Below are positions 6,155 to 16,500 of a DNA stretch of 35,256 nt, in pieces. Each line of letters begins with the position of its first letter. Position 1 is the first letter of the stretch. Origin of the DNA: a virus; the IMG/VR virus record IMGVR_UViG_3300022539_000128, positions 1 to 35,256 of that record. One strand, written 5' to 3'. The position numbers and the translations under genes are program-made. Below the pieces are notes generated by a model. The model was given only the letters and a program-made list of their open reading frames with translations, was not told where the DNA came from and did no database searches.

Positions 6155-6360
6155 TTATCTCCTTGTGTTCGTCTGAGAAGCTCTTCCACGCCTATCTTGA
6201 TATACTCAATGTCCTTGCCTATTTTTGCAATCTCAACATCATGCCTATCAATTCGTTTTTCAAGACTGTTGCCATACCCAACAACTCCTATTATCGCAGC
6301 GATAACAAGGGTTGTTATTATTTTAACGGCGACGCTATTCTTACTCTTCAATTTATGCAC
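6151..6360 (-). CDS. Small membrane-anchored coiled-coil lysis-cassette protein
   Basis: This 69-residue protein carries one membrane helix (VKIITTLVIAAIIGVVGYG, residues 12-30). A heptad-rich charged segment follows (LEKRIDRHDVEIAKIGKDIEYIKIGVEELLRR). The layout resembles XhlA-type holin partners or i-spanin-like proteins. It starts at a GTG one base after the endolysin stop and couples by ATGA to the two-helix protein. Its role in lysis is inferred from topology and neighbours. Confidence 0.6.
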   Translation of the reverse strand: MHKLKSKNSVAVKIITTLVIAAIIGVVGYGNSLEKRIDRHDVEIAKIGKDIEYIKIGVEELLRRTQGDK

Positions 6361-6361
6361 C

Positions 6362-6757
6362 TCAATTTGATATTAATTCTATATGGGGAAGATCATCAAA
6401 CCGTTGGTCATCAAAGTCCTTATCTCGATCCCAGTCTCCGCCCCAACGAATGCCGATTCCCATGAAATTTGCAATTGCCATGAATAAACCGGCCATGTAA
6501 AAGAACCGCTCCCGGTCTTCCCAGTCAATAGGAAACGGCACAACGTCAACCGCTATTGAAGGATGCTGGTTGTGTTTGCTCATAGGCCAATGTTTCTTAC
6601 TCTTGCCTTCTTTGACGGCTTTCTCCTGATCCATCTGGCCTCGGAAACCTTGGATAATCTTTACATCATATTGCCGGATTAACTCCATACAAATTCGCTG
6701 TAGCCGCTCATCGCAAGTTGCTAATATGGTAAGGCTCTTTTCGCTGAAACGTGGCAT
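6362..6757 (-). CDS. L-alanyl-D-glutamate peptidase endolysin (M15 type)
   Basis: The enzyme should cleave the L-Ala-D-Glu bond in peptidoglycan stem peptides. The zinc-binding pattern of the phage M15 (VanY-like) family is visible: SKHNQHPSIAVDVVPF (residues 60-75) with H65 and D71, and PHIEL (124-128) with H125. WGGDWD (105-110) is also typical. Its length of 131 residues equals other single-domain enzymes such as the phage T5 endolysin. There is no signal peptide, so it needs a holin; candidates follow directly. The start overlaps the preceding stop by TAATG. Confidence 0.92.
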   Translation of the reverse strand: MPRFSEKSLTILATCDERLQRICMELIRQYDVKIIQGFRGQMDQEKAVKEGKSKKHWPMSKHNQHPSIAVDVVPFPIDWEDRERFFYMAGLFMAIANFMGIGIRWGGDWDRDKDFDDQRFDDLPHIELISN

Positions 6758-9700
6758 TATTCAACTCCTCCCGGCATTTTATCCTGAGCGATTTCAACCA
6801 ATATTTTACCCCTGACGGCTTCTCTTATGCGCCTGATGATACTTTCGATTATTTTATCCTTGGCTTGATTTGCTTCGAGCGTATCCTTTGCATCAACCCA
6901 TGCCTTTGAAGTAATAACCCTCTTCAATTCTTTGTAGATTGCCTCGCCGGAAAGTGTAAGGTATCTATCATATTGCTCATCAGTAAGTTCAGTGCCTCTT
7001 ATCTTCTTTGCTGGCATCCCCGGACTTATCCCTAATCTTTGAAGTTCTAATTCTACGGGGTCTTTGGTCGCCTTGGATGCCTTATAGGGGAGCCACTGTC
7101 TTATGGGACCGCCAGGGAGCAATATCTCTTGTCCGAATACTGTCTTCCTTGCTGGGACAGTTTCTGTTAGAAATGGTATCTGTGCTCTGGTGGCCTCGGA
7201 TACTGTCTTGGGGTCTCGCAATACTACCTTGCCTGTTTTAACAGCTTCGGTGGCTCTGCCCATTGATCTCAGGAATGAGGAATAAGGCACAAAAGAAGTT
7301 GGGAATCGCTGGCCGAAACGCCTCATGGCTGTATATCCACCATCTCCCCTACTGATATTCTCCAAGAGATCAGAAAGCTGGGATACGTAGGAAACGTCAA
7401 GTAAGTATCTGCCAAATTCCATTCCCATTTTGGTAATAGATTCTGAAGTTGGTGCTTTGCCTCTATCTCTCCAGGCATCACCAACAATAGCCACCATAGC
7501 GATAGGCGTACCGAAAGGCTCTATTCGCCTGTAAGAAATCCAATGATTCCCAATTTGCACTGACCAAGGGAGTTTGCCCTGAGCATAGAACCTTTCTCTT
7601 TCTGATGGACTTTTCGGAGCCGCCCCGACTAATTCACCATCAAGATACTTCGTTGCAAAGTAAGTAGCTATCAATGTACCTGCAATTTGATTTGTAATTA
7701 CACTAGATAACTCTTGCCCGCGCAATTGTTTCCTTTGTAGTGCCACCCCAATTCCAGGAGTTAATTCAACACCCCTCTTCATCAAATTCCCTGGAGTTCT
7801 TACAAAAGGAATTATGAATCTACCCCCAGGAATCTGATTCCTGAGAGAAATTATAGATGACCCAACTTTACCCAAGGCATCCATAAAAGTAGTATAATCA
7901 GAGAACTTCCCGGCAGCCTTCATCATGGCATCTGTAGGATTCTGTTTCAATTCAGCAAAACGGACATTCAGTTTATCACCACGCAAGCCTTCTTTCAGTG
8001 CTGTTCTCATAGCAGTTGCACCGATCTCTGCGTCATAGGCAATAGACCTGAAAAACACATCTTCAGCTCTTAACATTCTTGACGGAAAAGAAACAGCCGG
8101 GGCCGCTACTCTCGCTATTGCACTTGGAGATCGTGCAAAGGACTCTAAAGATTTGCCAATATCAATCCCCCACTTAGTCATATCGGATTGGAGTTCACCC
8201 GTTCTGATGAGTTTTAATACTTTTGGAACGGCTGTTTTTATTCCTGTTTTATAACCAATCCACATAGGCGCAATTTCACGAAGGTAATATTCTCTCTGTC
8301 TGCCTTGGAATTTAGCAACAGGAATATCAACTACTGCTCTAATTGCCCTCCAAGGCGTTTGAAAAGCCTGCCATGTCGTATTGCTGATAGTATTAACAAG
8401 ATGAGTCGGCGGGCCAGAAAGGATGCAATTATACCAGAACTCCCACATATATTCCCTGAAAGTGGGCTTCTCTGTGTTCCTTAAAAATTGAGCAAACTCC
8501 CTTGGATTGCTAGGATCAATCCTTTTATAGAGATCAATCACCCGCTCCCATTCAGCACGACTTTCAGGTGGTATCTCACCGATCTTCTTCAATGCCTCCA
8601 TCTGAGGCTTAGTATATTTCTGGTGTTTCTGAAGTATGCGACCCGCCTCTGCACTGATTTGTCTTGCCGGTTCAAATACTGATTCCAGCGATTTACTAAG
8701 TTGGTCTTGGAATCCAATAATATCCTTACTGGTGAGGTTCGCTGTATCCATCTTCCTGATAAGAGCATCAGTCTTGGCGGCGGCGTCAGTGAGGTTCTGG
8801 ACACTCTTGGTGAGAATGGCAGTTGCCTTCCCCTGCCCGTATTGATCGGCAAAGGTTTTTATCTCAGATTCCTTTATCCCCACCGACATTGCATCTGTGG
8901 CGTCCCATCCTACCGTCTGCTGGGGATGTTTGTCTGAAATGTCCCTCAACCGATTCTTGGCGGTTTCCTGAATCTCCATACGCTCACCCTCAACGGTAAG
9001 CCGTTTTCTCGCCTCTACGGGCTTAACACCCTCAACTGGTACTTCGGGGCGTATTTCAGGTTTAACGTACTCTACGGGCCTCATAGGAGGCTCTACTGGC
9101 TTTTCTGTGGGGTATTCTACGGGAAGTTTAACGCCAACTTCCTGTTTAACAGGCTCTCTTATCCTCATAGCCCGAAACTGCTCTTGCGTAGGTTTCTGCC
9201 CTAATGCCATCAATCCGGCCCCCAACATGGCATCTCCGGCAACTCGACCCCACTCCCGCTGTTCTGCCGGAACCTGCAATTCCGATACAGCAGAAGGCAC
9301 TCCAAATACCACCGCTCCACCAGCCATTGCAGGTACTCTTGGTAAGACCGCCAGACCTTTCAGCGATCCATGAAGCAATGCTCCTTGAGCACCCCCCTTT
9401 AAAGCACCTATCGCTGGGCTTTCACCCCGCTGAATAGATTCACCAGCACCCATTGTCGCCATATAGGTAACGAGACCTGTTTGACTTATTACAGGGAGGT
9501 CAGTCCCTAGTCTGCCCATTCCATAATAAAGTGCATGTGCAACTTCTCCAATAAATCCTTCCCTGGGGATATCTTTGCCTTTATGCTTTTCTGCCCACTT
9601 ATCCCACAAATTAGATAAATCCTTAAAAGCCCCCCCTCTTGGGATACCGAACTTATCTTCTAAATATACAGTGAAGGCATCCATAGCTTTAAGCCAACCA

Positions 9701-9945
9701 GCCTGTCCCTCAGCAGCTGCCAATCCTATTGTATGTAAAGGTTGTAAAAGTGCCCTATTGAAGAATTGGCTTATTGTTCCTGGAGAAGATACTTTAGACG
9801 GAGGGATTTCTGGCAATAAAGATGTATTGTATCCAGGATATTTCTTCAAAATAGCACCAACCAAAGTGCTATCATCAAGAGCAGAATAACTTGGATACTG
9901 CACCTTTATCCTCCCGGCAAGCTCCTGTGTACTTACTTGAGGCAT
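6757..9945 (-). CDS. Very large internal virion / DNA-ejection-type protein
   Basis: This 1062-residue protein starts with a short PQVSTQELAGRIKVQYPSY segment and an ILKKYPGY motif, as seen at the N-terminus of several phage internal proteins. Next come a glycine/alanine-rich region (about 160-250), a proline/glutamate linker (270-310) and a helical body. The body contains NCILSGPPTHLVNTISN, which I associate with large podovirus structural proteins. It sits directly before the lysis genes, the usual place of ejection proteins in podoviruses lacking a tape measure. No lysozyme or polymerase motif is seen. The Shine-Dalgarno sequence is weak. The structural role is inferred from size, composition and position. 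Confidence 0.65.
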   Translation of the reverse strand: MPQVSTQELAGRIKVQYPSYSALDDSTLVGAILKKYPGYNTSLLPEIPPSKVSSPGTISQFFNRALLQPLHTIGLAAAEGQAGWLKAMDAFTVYLEDKFGIPRGGAFKDLSNLWDKWAEKHKGKDIPREGFIGEVAHALYYGMGRLGTDLPVISQTGLVTYMATMGAGESIQRGESPAIGALKGGAQGALLHGSLKGLAVLPRVPAMAGGAVVFGVPSAVSELQVPAEQREWGRVAGDAMLGAGLMALGQKPTQEQFRAMRIREPVKQEVGVKLPVEYPTEKPVEPPMRPVEYVKPEIRPEVPVEGVKPVEARKRLTVEGERMEIQETAKNRLRDISDKHPQQTVGWDATDAMSVGIKESEIKTFADQYGQGKATAILTKSVQNLTDAAAKTDALIRKMDTANLTSKDIIGFQDQLSKSLESVFEPARQISAEAGRILQKHQKYTKPQMEALKKIGEIPPESRAEWERVIDLYKRIDPSNPREFAQFLRNTEKPTFREYMWEFWYNCILSGPPTHLVNTISNTTWQAFQTPWRAIRAVVDIPVAKFQGRQREYYLREIAPMWIGYKTGIKTAVPKVLKLIRTGELQSDMTKWGIDIGKSLESFARSPSAIARVAAPAVSFPSRMLRAEDVFFRSIAYDAEIGATAMRTALKEGLRGDKLNVRFAELKQNPTDAMMKAAGKFSDYTTFMDALGKVGSSIISLRNQIPGGRFIIPFVRTPGNLMKRGVELTPGIGVALQRKQLRGQELSSVITNQIAGTLIATYFATKYLDGELVGAAPKSPSERERFYAQGKLPWSVQIGNHWISYRRIEPFGTPIAMVAIVGDAWRDRGKAPTSESITKMGMEFGRYLLDVSYVSQLSDLLENISRGDGGYTAMRRFGQRFPTSFVPYSSFLRSMGRATEAVKTGKVVLRDPKTVSEATRAQIPFLTETVPARKTVFGQEILLPGGPIRQWLPYKASKATKDPVELELQRLGISPGMPAKKIRGTELTDEQYDRYLTLSGEAIYKELKRVITSKAWVDAKDTLEANQAKDKIIESIIRRIREAVRGKILVEIAQDKMPGGVE

Positions 9946-9949
9946 AATA

Positions 9950-10621
9950 CTATTTGAATAATCCCAAGGGATCAGTTCTCACAGTATCAAGCGTAGCCCC
10001 TGTAGTTGTTGGCCCTTGAACTGGTCTTGTTGGGGTTAATGTTTGAGAGGGTAGTTTGAGAGCATTCATAACAGATTTCGGATAATTGAATCCATGCTGA
10101 AGTCTCAGATCAGAAAGAATATTATTTAGTTCAACCCCTTCGACTTCATCATCCCATTGAGGTTTTATAAGACCGCCGAGAGCAGTCATTATGGGATCAC
10201 CACGCAGGAAATCCCTGCGTTGCTTCATCAACTGCTCTGCTCTTTTTCTAAGACTTCCCTTTTCTTCTTTAAGTCTTGTTGCGCCAACTTTCTCCGTTGC
10301 TTTTGCCTCTTCCCCTGCAATTTGAACCCTCGACACTGTTTGGCCGGGGGACATTCTTTTCAAGGGCATTGGCGTGATTTGCTGTCTTTGTTGTTTCGGT
10401 GCTCCACCCCTCATCTCTATGAGCGTATCGGCTATGGAGATTATCCGGGGATCGTCCGGGTAATGTTTCTCAAGAAGCTTTAGCGTTTTTTCAAGGTTCT
10501 GAATCTCATCCTGTCGACCCTTTCTTTCCTGCTCAAGTCTCTGTCTGCGGGATGCGGCAAACTGAGGGCCAAAACCCTTTGCAAAGCCCGCCGCTATTGA
10601 TAAACCGCCTGATTGTGGCAT
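9950..10621 (-). CDS. Putative internal virion protein, coiled coil
   Basis: This 223-residue protein has a glycine/alanine-rich N-terminus (GGLSIAAGFAKGFGPQFAASRR). A charged helical stretch follows (residues 25-55, likely coiled coil), and a second runs around 100-150. The C-terminus is Pro/Thr-rich. AAGGAG precedes the ATG. Together with the flanking 347- and 1062-residue proteins it forms a three-gene set resembling the ejection-protein trio of podoviruses. No specific family is recognised. Confidence 0.55.
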   Translation of the reverse strand: MPQSGGLSIAAGFAKGFGPQFAASRRQRLEQERKGRQDEIQNLEKTLKLLEKHYPDDPRIISIADTLIEMRGGAPKQQRQQITPMPLKRMSPGQTVSRVQIAGEEAKATEKVGATRLKEEKGSLRKRAEQLMKQRRDFLRGDPIMTALGGLIKPQWDDEVEGVELNNILSDLRLQHGFNYPKSVMNALKLPSQTLTPTRPVQGPTTTGATLDTVRTDPLGLFK

Positions 10622-10637
10622 TATATCTTACTCCTTA

Positions 10638-11681
10638 TTAGCCAAACAAACCGCCAAAGAAAGAACCGACACCTGTGGCAATATCACCATAAAGGCCATA
10701 CTCTGTTGCCTCTTCCTGTAGTCTTATCTTGTCGGCCCAGGTTGTTTTCCCCCAATCAAATTCCTGCCCCCACTGACCGGCCTCAATGTTGAACTGCCTA
10801 ATCTGTTCTGCCAAACTTTGTTGGAATTGACCACCGGCCATTGCCATTTCTCTTTGCCGTATCCCCAACTCCTCTCCGCTTATCATGGCACCAATGCCAT
10901 ACTGTTGAGCCCCTGCTACTTGTTGCTGTGTTTGAAGATTAATCTGTTTTATCAGATCGGACATACTTCTTGCACCGGCTTCCATTCCCCCTGCCGTTAA
11001 TTGCTCAATTTCCCCTGCTGTACGGCCTTGGGCCAGCAAAGCCTGTTGCGTCATCCTGGACATCTTGCCAATACCACGAGCGCCCAGTCTTTGCGCTTCA
11101 GCCGCCTGGAGTGCGCCGATTCTGCGTTGTTCTTCCTGCCAGGCCGCTACCGCATCAGCCAACTGTTGCGAGAAGTCTTCTTCCTCTTCTTCATCAGGAG
11201 TAACTTCGGGGCCAAGCCCACCACCAACTGATTCTACATCCGAAGGTTGTCCGGCCGCCAACCAATCATTATAATTCAGAAACCCGCCAGAATCCAGATA
11301 GTCCTGATAATCAGCGGTTCCAGCAGGCGGTGGCTCAACTGGTGGTTCTATAGGCGGCTCTCCTGGCTCTCCAAAAGTATCCCTATATTCTTGATATAAA
11401 TTTGCCATCCCTTGTAACTGAGTGGCAGACATATTTTCCCAATCAACATCGGGATAATTTTCTGCCATCCAATCTGCCCAACTCAACATCTCAGTAGGTG
11501 GCTCTCCCGGCTCTACAGGCGGTTCTACAGGGGGCGGTTCTGGTGGTGGTTCATCATCTCTGGGAGCCAACGGCTCTGGCATACCCTGAGCTATCCATTC
11601 GTCTAATTTCAGGTGGCCGCCATTGGCAATGTACGCTTTGTGTAGTTCAAACGCTTCTCCCGGTGTAAATTCTTCAGCCAT
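10638..11681 (-). CDS. Putative internal virion protein with proline-rich linkers
   Basis: This 347-residue protein contains two related short units, YIANGGHLKLDEWIAQGMP (about residues 17-35) and YLDSGGFLNYNDWLAAGQP (128-146). They are separated by proline/glutamate-rich linkers (PPPVEPPVEPGEPP). The C-terminal 160 residues are Gln/Ala-rich and probably long helices (EEQRRIGALQAAEAQRLG, then LLAQGRTAGEIEQL), ending GVGSFFGGLFG, a possible membrane-active tail. This profile fits a DNA-ejection or internal core protein. AGGAGAG precedes the ATG. Function is inferred. Confidence 0.55.
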   Translation of the reverse strand: MAEEFTPGEAFELHKAYIANGGHLKLDEWIAQGMPEPLAPRDDEPPPEPPPVEPPVEPGEPPTEMLSWADWMAENYPDVDWENMSATQLQGMANLYQEYRDTFGEPGEPPIEPPVEPPPAGTADYQDYLDSGGFLNYNDWLAAGQPSDVESVGGGLGPEVTPDEEEEEDFSQQLADAVAAWQEEQRRIGALQAAEAQRLGARGIGKMSRMTQQALLAQGRTAGEIEQLTAGGMEAGARSMSDLIKQINLQTQQQVAGAQQYGIGAMISGEELGIRQREMAMAGGQFQQSLAEQIRQFNIEAGQWGQEFDWGKTTWADKIRLQEEATEYGLYGDIATGVGSFFGGLFG

Positions 11682-11682
11682 C

Positions 11683-11925
11683 TCAACTCTCCTTCTCTTC
11701 CAAAACTGTTTCCTTGGCGGGCGTACCGTTATCGCTGGGTACAGGCGGCGCTATCCCCTCCAGTTCATCCAACTGCTCCAACGCACCTATCTGCTTCAGC
11801 AGTGATTCCCTATCAATCGTCAATGCTTGCTGCTGCTTGGCAATCCTGTACTCCAACGTGGCGATCTGTTGCAGTCGCTTCTCCCGCTCTTCCTGAATCT
11901 TTATCTTACCGTTTTTCTTAGACAT
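11683..11925 (-). CDS. Small coiled-coil protein after the tail fibre
   Basis: I chose the ATG at 11925, which shares its A with the fibre stop (TAATG), giving 80 residues starting MSKKNGKIKIQ. Residues 8-55 form a strong coiled coil (EEREKRLQQIATLEYRIAKQQQ), followed by an acidic, proline-rich tail. It could be a fibre chaperone, an attachment linker or a small virion protein; I see nothing that decides. A longer frame to 11967 would start inside the fibre gene. Confidence 0.6.
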   Translation of the reverse strand: MSKKNGKIKIQEEREKRLQQIATLEYRIAKQQQALTIDRESLLKQIGALEQLDELEGIAPPVPSDNGTPAKETVLEEKES

Positions 11926-13544
11926 TATGTTGCCGTCCCTAGTTTGTCCGAGGTGTAATTCATACACATGCCATGAAGTTCCGCATCTGCATCCAAAGTA
12001 TCATTTACAGCATCATCGCCAATTCGTCTAATTCGGAAATGTAAACAATTATCATTGACACCCGGCGCAGCTAAGGTGAATGTCGTTAAAGTAAGACCCT
12101 CTGCGGTACTGGAAGATTCAGAAGTGCCCCCGGCATCGGTTGAGCTTAACAAAGTGTCATCTGCCCCTGCTGTTGTATCTTCATCTGCTGCCCTCCATAT
12201 ATATTCTATCTGCCACTCGCACTTTTTCTCTGTTGCAGTCGAACTCCACCCTATTGTTAAAGTCGGTGCTGTTGTTCTATACATACGGTTAGGTATTCGG
12301 ATGTTGCCCGCTACACCGTCTTGCTGTCCATCAGTAAACTGCCATGCGCCAGAAACGCCATGATTTACATATGCTGCCGCTAACCCTACCGGAGCTTCTT
12401 TTAAGCCTTGAACGCCAAGCCACAAAGAATTTGTAACCATTGCCGTGCCAGTCATCGTCAGTATTCCATCAGCGGCGAAGGCGGAGTAGTTAGTGGCTTG
12501 ATCTCCAAGACGGGTTGTGCCGACATTGTGGAACCCTGTCTGTGGCGTCGCCGTCCCGAAGCCGACGTAGCCAGTGGTAGTCTTTATAACAACTACATCA
12601 TCTGCCCCACCTGGACTCGCATCGTAAAGGTGAAGATCGTGGTCTCCATCTCTTTGACCAATTGTCCACATTGTAGCACCAGCGTCTTGGAATAGAATTT
12701 GCCTATAGCCAGTATCCGCTACTGCTCGATTGATGGATATTTCTCCATCGTATGCTTCCACTAGCGACCCTGGCGTCGCCGTCCCGATGCCGACGTTGCC
12801 ACCAACAAGAATAGTTAAAAATGGGGCTGGTATGTTTCCAGTAGGGTCAGTTGTATCATAAGAAATTAAAAATTTATTATCATGGTCATCAATACCTGTC
12901 ATCCAATATGAATTCTCATCACTTAGACCATACACAGCATAAGCATCTTTAGCAGAACCAGATGAATATACTTTCAAAATGGCATCGTCTCCAGTGTTTT
13001 GAATATGTAAATTCGCCCCAGGACTACTCGTCCCGATGCCGACGTTGCACCCCATAAACGCAGCATATCCCGCTGTGTAAAATTCCAACCGCTCGGCTGC
13101 TGAGATGCCGACATAGTTCCCATTGGAGAGCAATATATCTCCGCCCACAGTCAGATTGTTCGAGATATTCACCTCAGTCGAGGCATTGATGTCTACCGTC
13201 GGAGCGGTAATCTCCAATTCAGTATCGGCGTCAATGTCCAACTGCCCATCTGCACTGGAGTAAATCGACAGCCCCGTATCCCTGAAGTATATCCGCCTAT
13301 CATCCAGCATCCTTCCGCCAGACTTCAGCAGGTAGTCGTCCATCGTGTGAATTGAAGGCGTCCGGGTGAAAGGTGCCGAGAAGAAATGGGTATTTATCCC
13401 GGTCTTCATTGTCTGGTAGAACCGCCCCTTATGGGTTACATTCGTGCGAATATCCCCTATCTTGCCGTCTCTGGGCACAGGCATCCCTGTCAGGATTTCG
13501 TCCTGCTTGGCGTCTAGAGCTAGTTGTATTTCCTGGTCAATCAA
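11925..13544 (-). CDS. Tail fibre / receptor-binding protein
   Basis: This 539-residue protein opens with a short N-terminal attachment-like region. A beta-repeat shaft follows (LDIDADTELEITAPTVDINA, residues about 105-125). Three GIGT-type repeats follow near residues 168, 251 and 328 (VGIGTSSPGANLHI, VGIGTATPG, VGFGTATP). Such repeats are common in trimeric phage fibres. The C-terminal 200 residues are likely a beta domain for receptor contact. The start is a TTG at 13544 with GGAGATAA upstream, overlapping the previous gene by 8 bases. No peptidase-type intramolecular chaperone is visible. Confidence 0.75.
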   Translation of the reverse strand: MIDQEIQLALDAKQDEILTGMPVPRDGKIGDIRTNVTHKGRFYQTMKTGINTHFFSAPFTRTPSIHTMDDYLLKSGGRMLDDRRIYFRDTGLSIYSSADGQLDIDADTELEITAPTVDINASTEVNISNNLTVGGDILLSNGNYVGISAAERLEFYTAGYAAFMGCNVGIGTSSPGANLHIQNTGDDAILKVYSSGSAKDAYAVYGLSDENSYWMTGIDDHDNKFLISYDTTDPTGNIPAPFLTILVGGNVGIGTATPGSLVEAYDGEISINRAVADTGYRQILFQDAGATMWTIGQRDGDHDLHLYDASPGGADDVVVIKTTTGYVGFGTATPQTGFHNVGTTRLGDQATNYSAFAADGILTMTGTAMVTNSLWLGVQGLKEAPVGLAAAYVNHGVSGAWQFTDGQQDGVAGNIRIPNRMYRTTAPTLTIGWSSTATEKKCEWQIEYIWRAADEDTTAGADDTLLSSTDAGGTSESSSTAEGLTLTTFTLAAPGVNDNCLHFRIRRIGDDAVNDTLDADAELHGMCMNYTSDKLGTAT

Positions 13545-16500
13545 GGACTGTTATCTCCTCATCTGGTACTATAAAATCTTCAATCTCAAATCTTGAATTG
13601 CTACACTCAAAGCTGAAAGAGAATAATTTGGCGGTAACATTTAGTTGAATCTCAACATTTTTAAACCCTGATGAACTTGCATCTATTAACATTGTTTTAA
13701 ACGCACTTGTACTCCCGTCCAAAAATATTTCAAGAGTAATGTCCGCTCCAGAATAATGAGTCAAGTATCCTTTACCGAGAATCTTATTTTTGTAAGGAGT
13801 ACCATTATCGTATTCTTTGGTTTTAATCTCACCAGCCTCATCGCTGCCAGCAAAAAGATTACCCAATTGTAGGCTCGATAATCGGCCAGAACTAACAGTC
13901 TCTCTTAAAATCTCCGGTTCATTATGAATCGCAGTTACTGTAGGGCCACCCCAACAGCCGATAGAAACAATATTACCATAAACACAGCTAGCAGATAAGT
14001 TTTCTCTACTCCAAGATTTAGTCTCAAATGAATATATCCATACTTCTATTGAAGTTGCATCGCGAGTATCTGGCACAAAGAAAAGCCTTTTTCTTTTCAT
14101 ACTGTAGCCCATTGCTGGGGCATGAATGGTAAGTGATTGGTATGACTTACGTTTCATAAGAGTCAATTCTTCTACGCCTGGGAATAAAGTAATTGCTGAT
14201 TCATCTGCAACACATAAACCAAACGGCGTGATAGCATTAGCATGATCCCATTTACTACCAACTCCATTATACCTACCTAGTTCCCTCAAAGTACCTGGTT
14301 GAAGTACTACAACACTCCTTTCCATTAATACCCACCAATTACTATTAAAATAAGATATAGATATAATCTCATCCCCTGAATAGAGACCAACATCCTTAGA
14401 CATGCTTAATAATGCTATGTCAGGCGTTCCAGGCTGAGTTTCTATAACTCTACTTCGCTCACGAATCGTTTGTTCATTTTCGTCTTTCGTGTCAATATTA
14501 CCATAAAGCACTTTTGAACCGTCAGTATCACAGGCTCCCCACCTGATTGCTGGAACTTTGACTTTAGCCGCCCTACCTGTATTGGTGAAGTAGGTGAATG
14601 CTTTCTCCCCTGTGAAGGGGATGTAGAATGTCCCTACCGCCGTTGTGCTGGCGGCCCCTCCACACCAATCTTGAGAGTTATAAGTTGTTGAAACACCGAG
14701 ACTGTTTACCGCAGCGGCAGGCAGTGTAATTGTATTAGTTACCTGAGATTCAACTATTGAACACATTGATGCTGGTTCTATTGCCGAACTGGAACCAATG
14801 GCGATCAGGTCATAGATGCTCAGCCCATGAGCGTCGGACTCTAAGGTGGTCCCACTGCCACCAGAAGCATCCGAAGTTTCTGTATGCTGTATAGCCGCCA
14901 TTATTGGACACCAGTACCCGGTATTCTCATCATCAAAGACCAGTTCCGATTCACTCCAGCCCTTGTTAATGTCAAGAGTTACAATCTCATACCAGTCTGG
15001 ATCATCATGGAACTTGTAGTACAACCTAATAGCCGTTATCCGTCGATTCCACGAGGCTTGTGCCGCTCCCGTATATACTTCCACCATAAATGCCCTGGCA
15101 TCGGCAGCGGTAACTATAGTCCCCATCTCGACACCAACATCTCCACTAGAGGTTTTCCCTAGTGCAGTCTCCTGCACATGGTCAAATACAAAGGTGGCCG
15201 TCACCCTGTCTCTGGCATTCCACTCAACGTCTACCGCCTTATCCGGCCAATCGGCGTGATGAGCCGCCGCTATATGGATTGCCACTTCATTTGCCGCACT
15301 TGTGGCATCACCTACTCGGCTCCCCAAAACAATCGTCGGGGCTACAAGTTCCTGATTCTGCAACTTCCAAGCATTATAGGACTCCTGCATCGGCGGGGCA
15401 ACATATCTTCCACCATTAAGTCCATATCTGCTACGCTGGAGAGAAACAGTATCCATCGTAAACGATCCTTCGGTAGAAGTTGTCTCAGCAGCGGTTATGG
15501 TAAAAGCCGCCGTTGAAGCGGCAGCAGCAGATGTAAAGTAAACCGTATGAGTCCCCGCAGTTATCGGCAAACTAACAGAAGCCGAAGATAATGCACTAAG
15601 AACAAGTGTAAAATCACCGTCTGGAGCAGTCGTTACCGCTATGGTATATGTGAATGAATAACCGACACTGTTTTCTGCTGTTATGGCTCTGTTTGCAGCG
15701 GTTTGTATCAGAGTGCCATTAAGGGTTCCCCCAGCGAATACAAATGCGCAGTTCCCGCCACTATCGTCTGCAACTCCCGTTACATCCCAATCAGCGTGAG
15801 TGGCGAAATCCGTTTCATTCAGATTCTCAGCAACCCCTACAACTTCTCCCCAGAAATCCCGCTTGATATGACCATACCATTGAGAAGCATGGTCATCGTA
15901 GAAATTGCCATTGGAGACCCTCAAATCACCCCGAATAGCAAACATTGAAATATCAGGCAATGGATATAAATATGCAGAAACACTGGCTTCATCAGTAAGA
16001 GCCTCTTGGACATCTACTGAATTAGCCGCTGGTTCTTTAGTCTTTACTGTGTAATAACCATTATTATCGGTTGTATTGAATACTCTTATGATTTCGCCGA
16101 CTTCGTAATTCGCTAGGTTCGCATGACCGCTTATCCTGTCTGTAGACGCAGTAAAAGTTATATTGCTTGACCCCTGGACAAGCCGATTGCTTGTGGCTCT
16201 TTCCCATCCTCCCTTGGCTGTCGTTTCGTCAATAAATTCAGTATCAGCATCGCCAGATTGTTCTTTTGTATTGAATCTGTGAATATTTATTTCCCATGCG
16301 CCAGCTGATTTAACTATCCTTGCCAGTACTTTATACAAAGTTGAAACTTGTCTTGGAGTAGTGGAATTGTCCCATTCAGCCCGATATTCAATAATCCCTT
16401 GACCTGGCATAGCATAAGAGTCATCAATGCCTCCCACCTTAGATACATTGGCAAGGGATTTAACGGATTTTGTAATGTGATCCGCCCTCACATTTTTGAA

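Noticed and set aside
11925-13544. Diversity-generating retroelement target in the fibre gene
   Set aside because: No reverse transcriptase or template repeat is seen in the window; the DNA repeats in the gene simply encode the GIGT motif.
14800-16500. Frameshift or pseudogene in the 1015-residue tail protein
   Set aside because: The frame is continuous and shared modules are intact on both sides.
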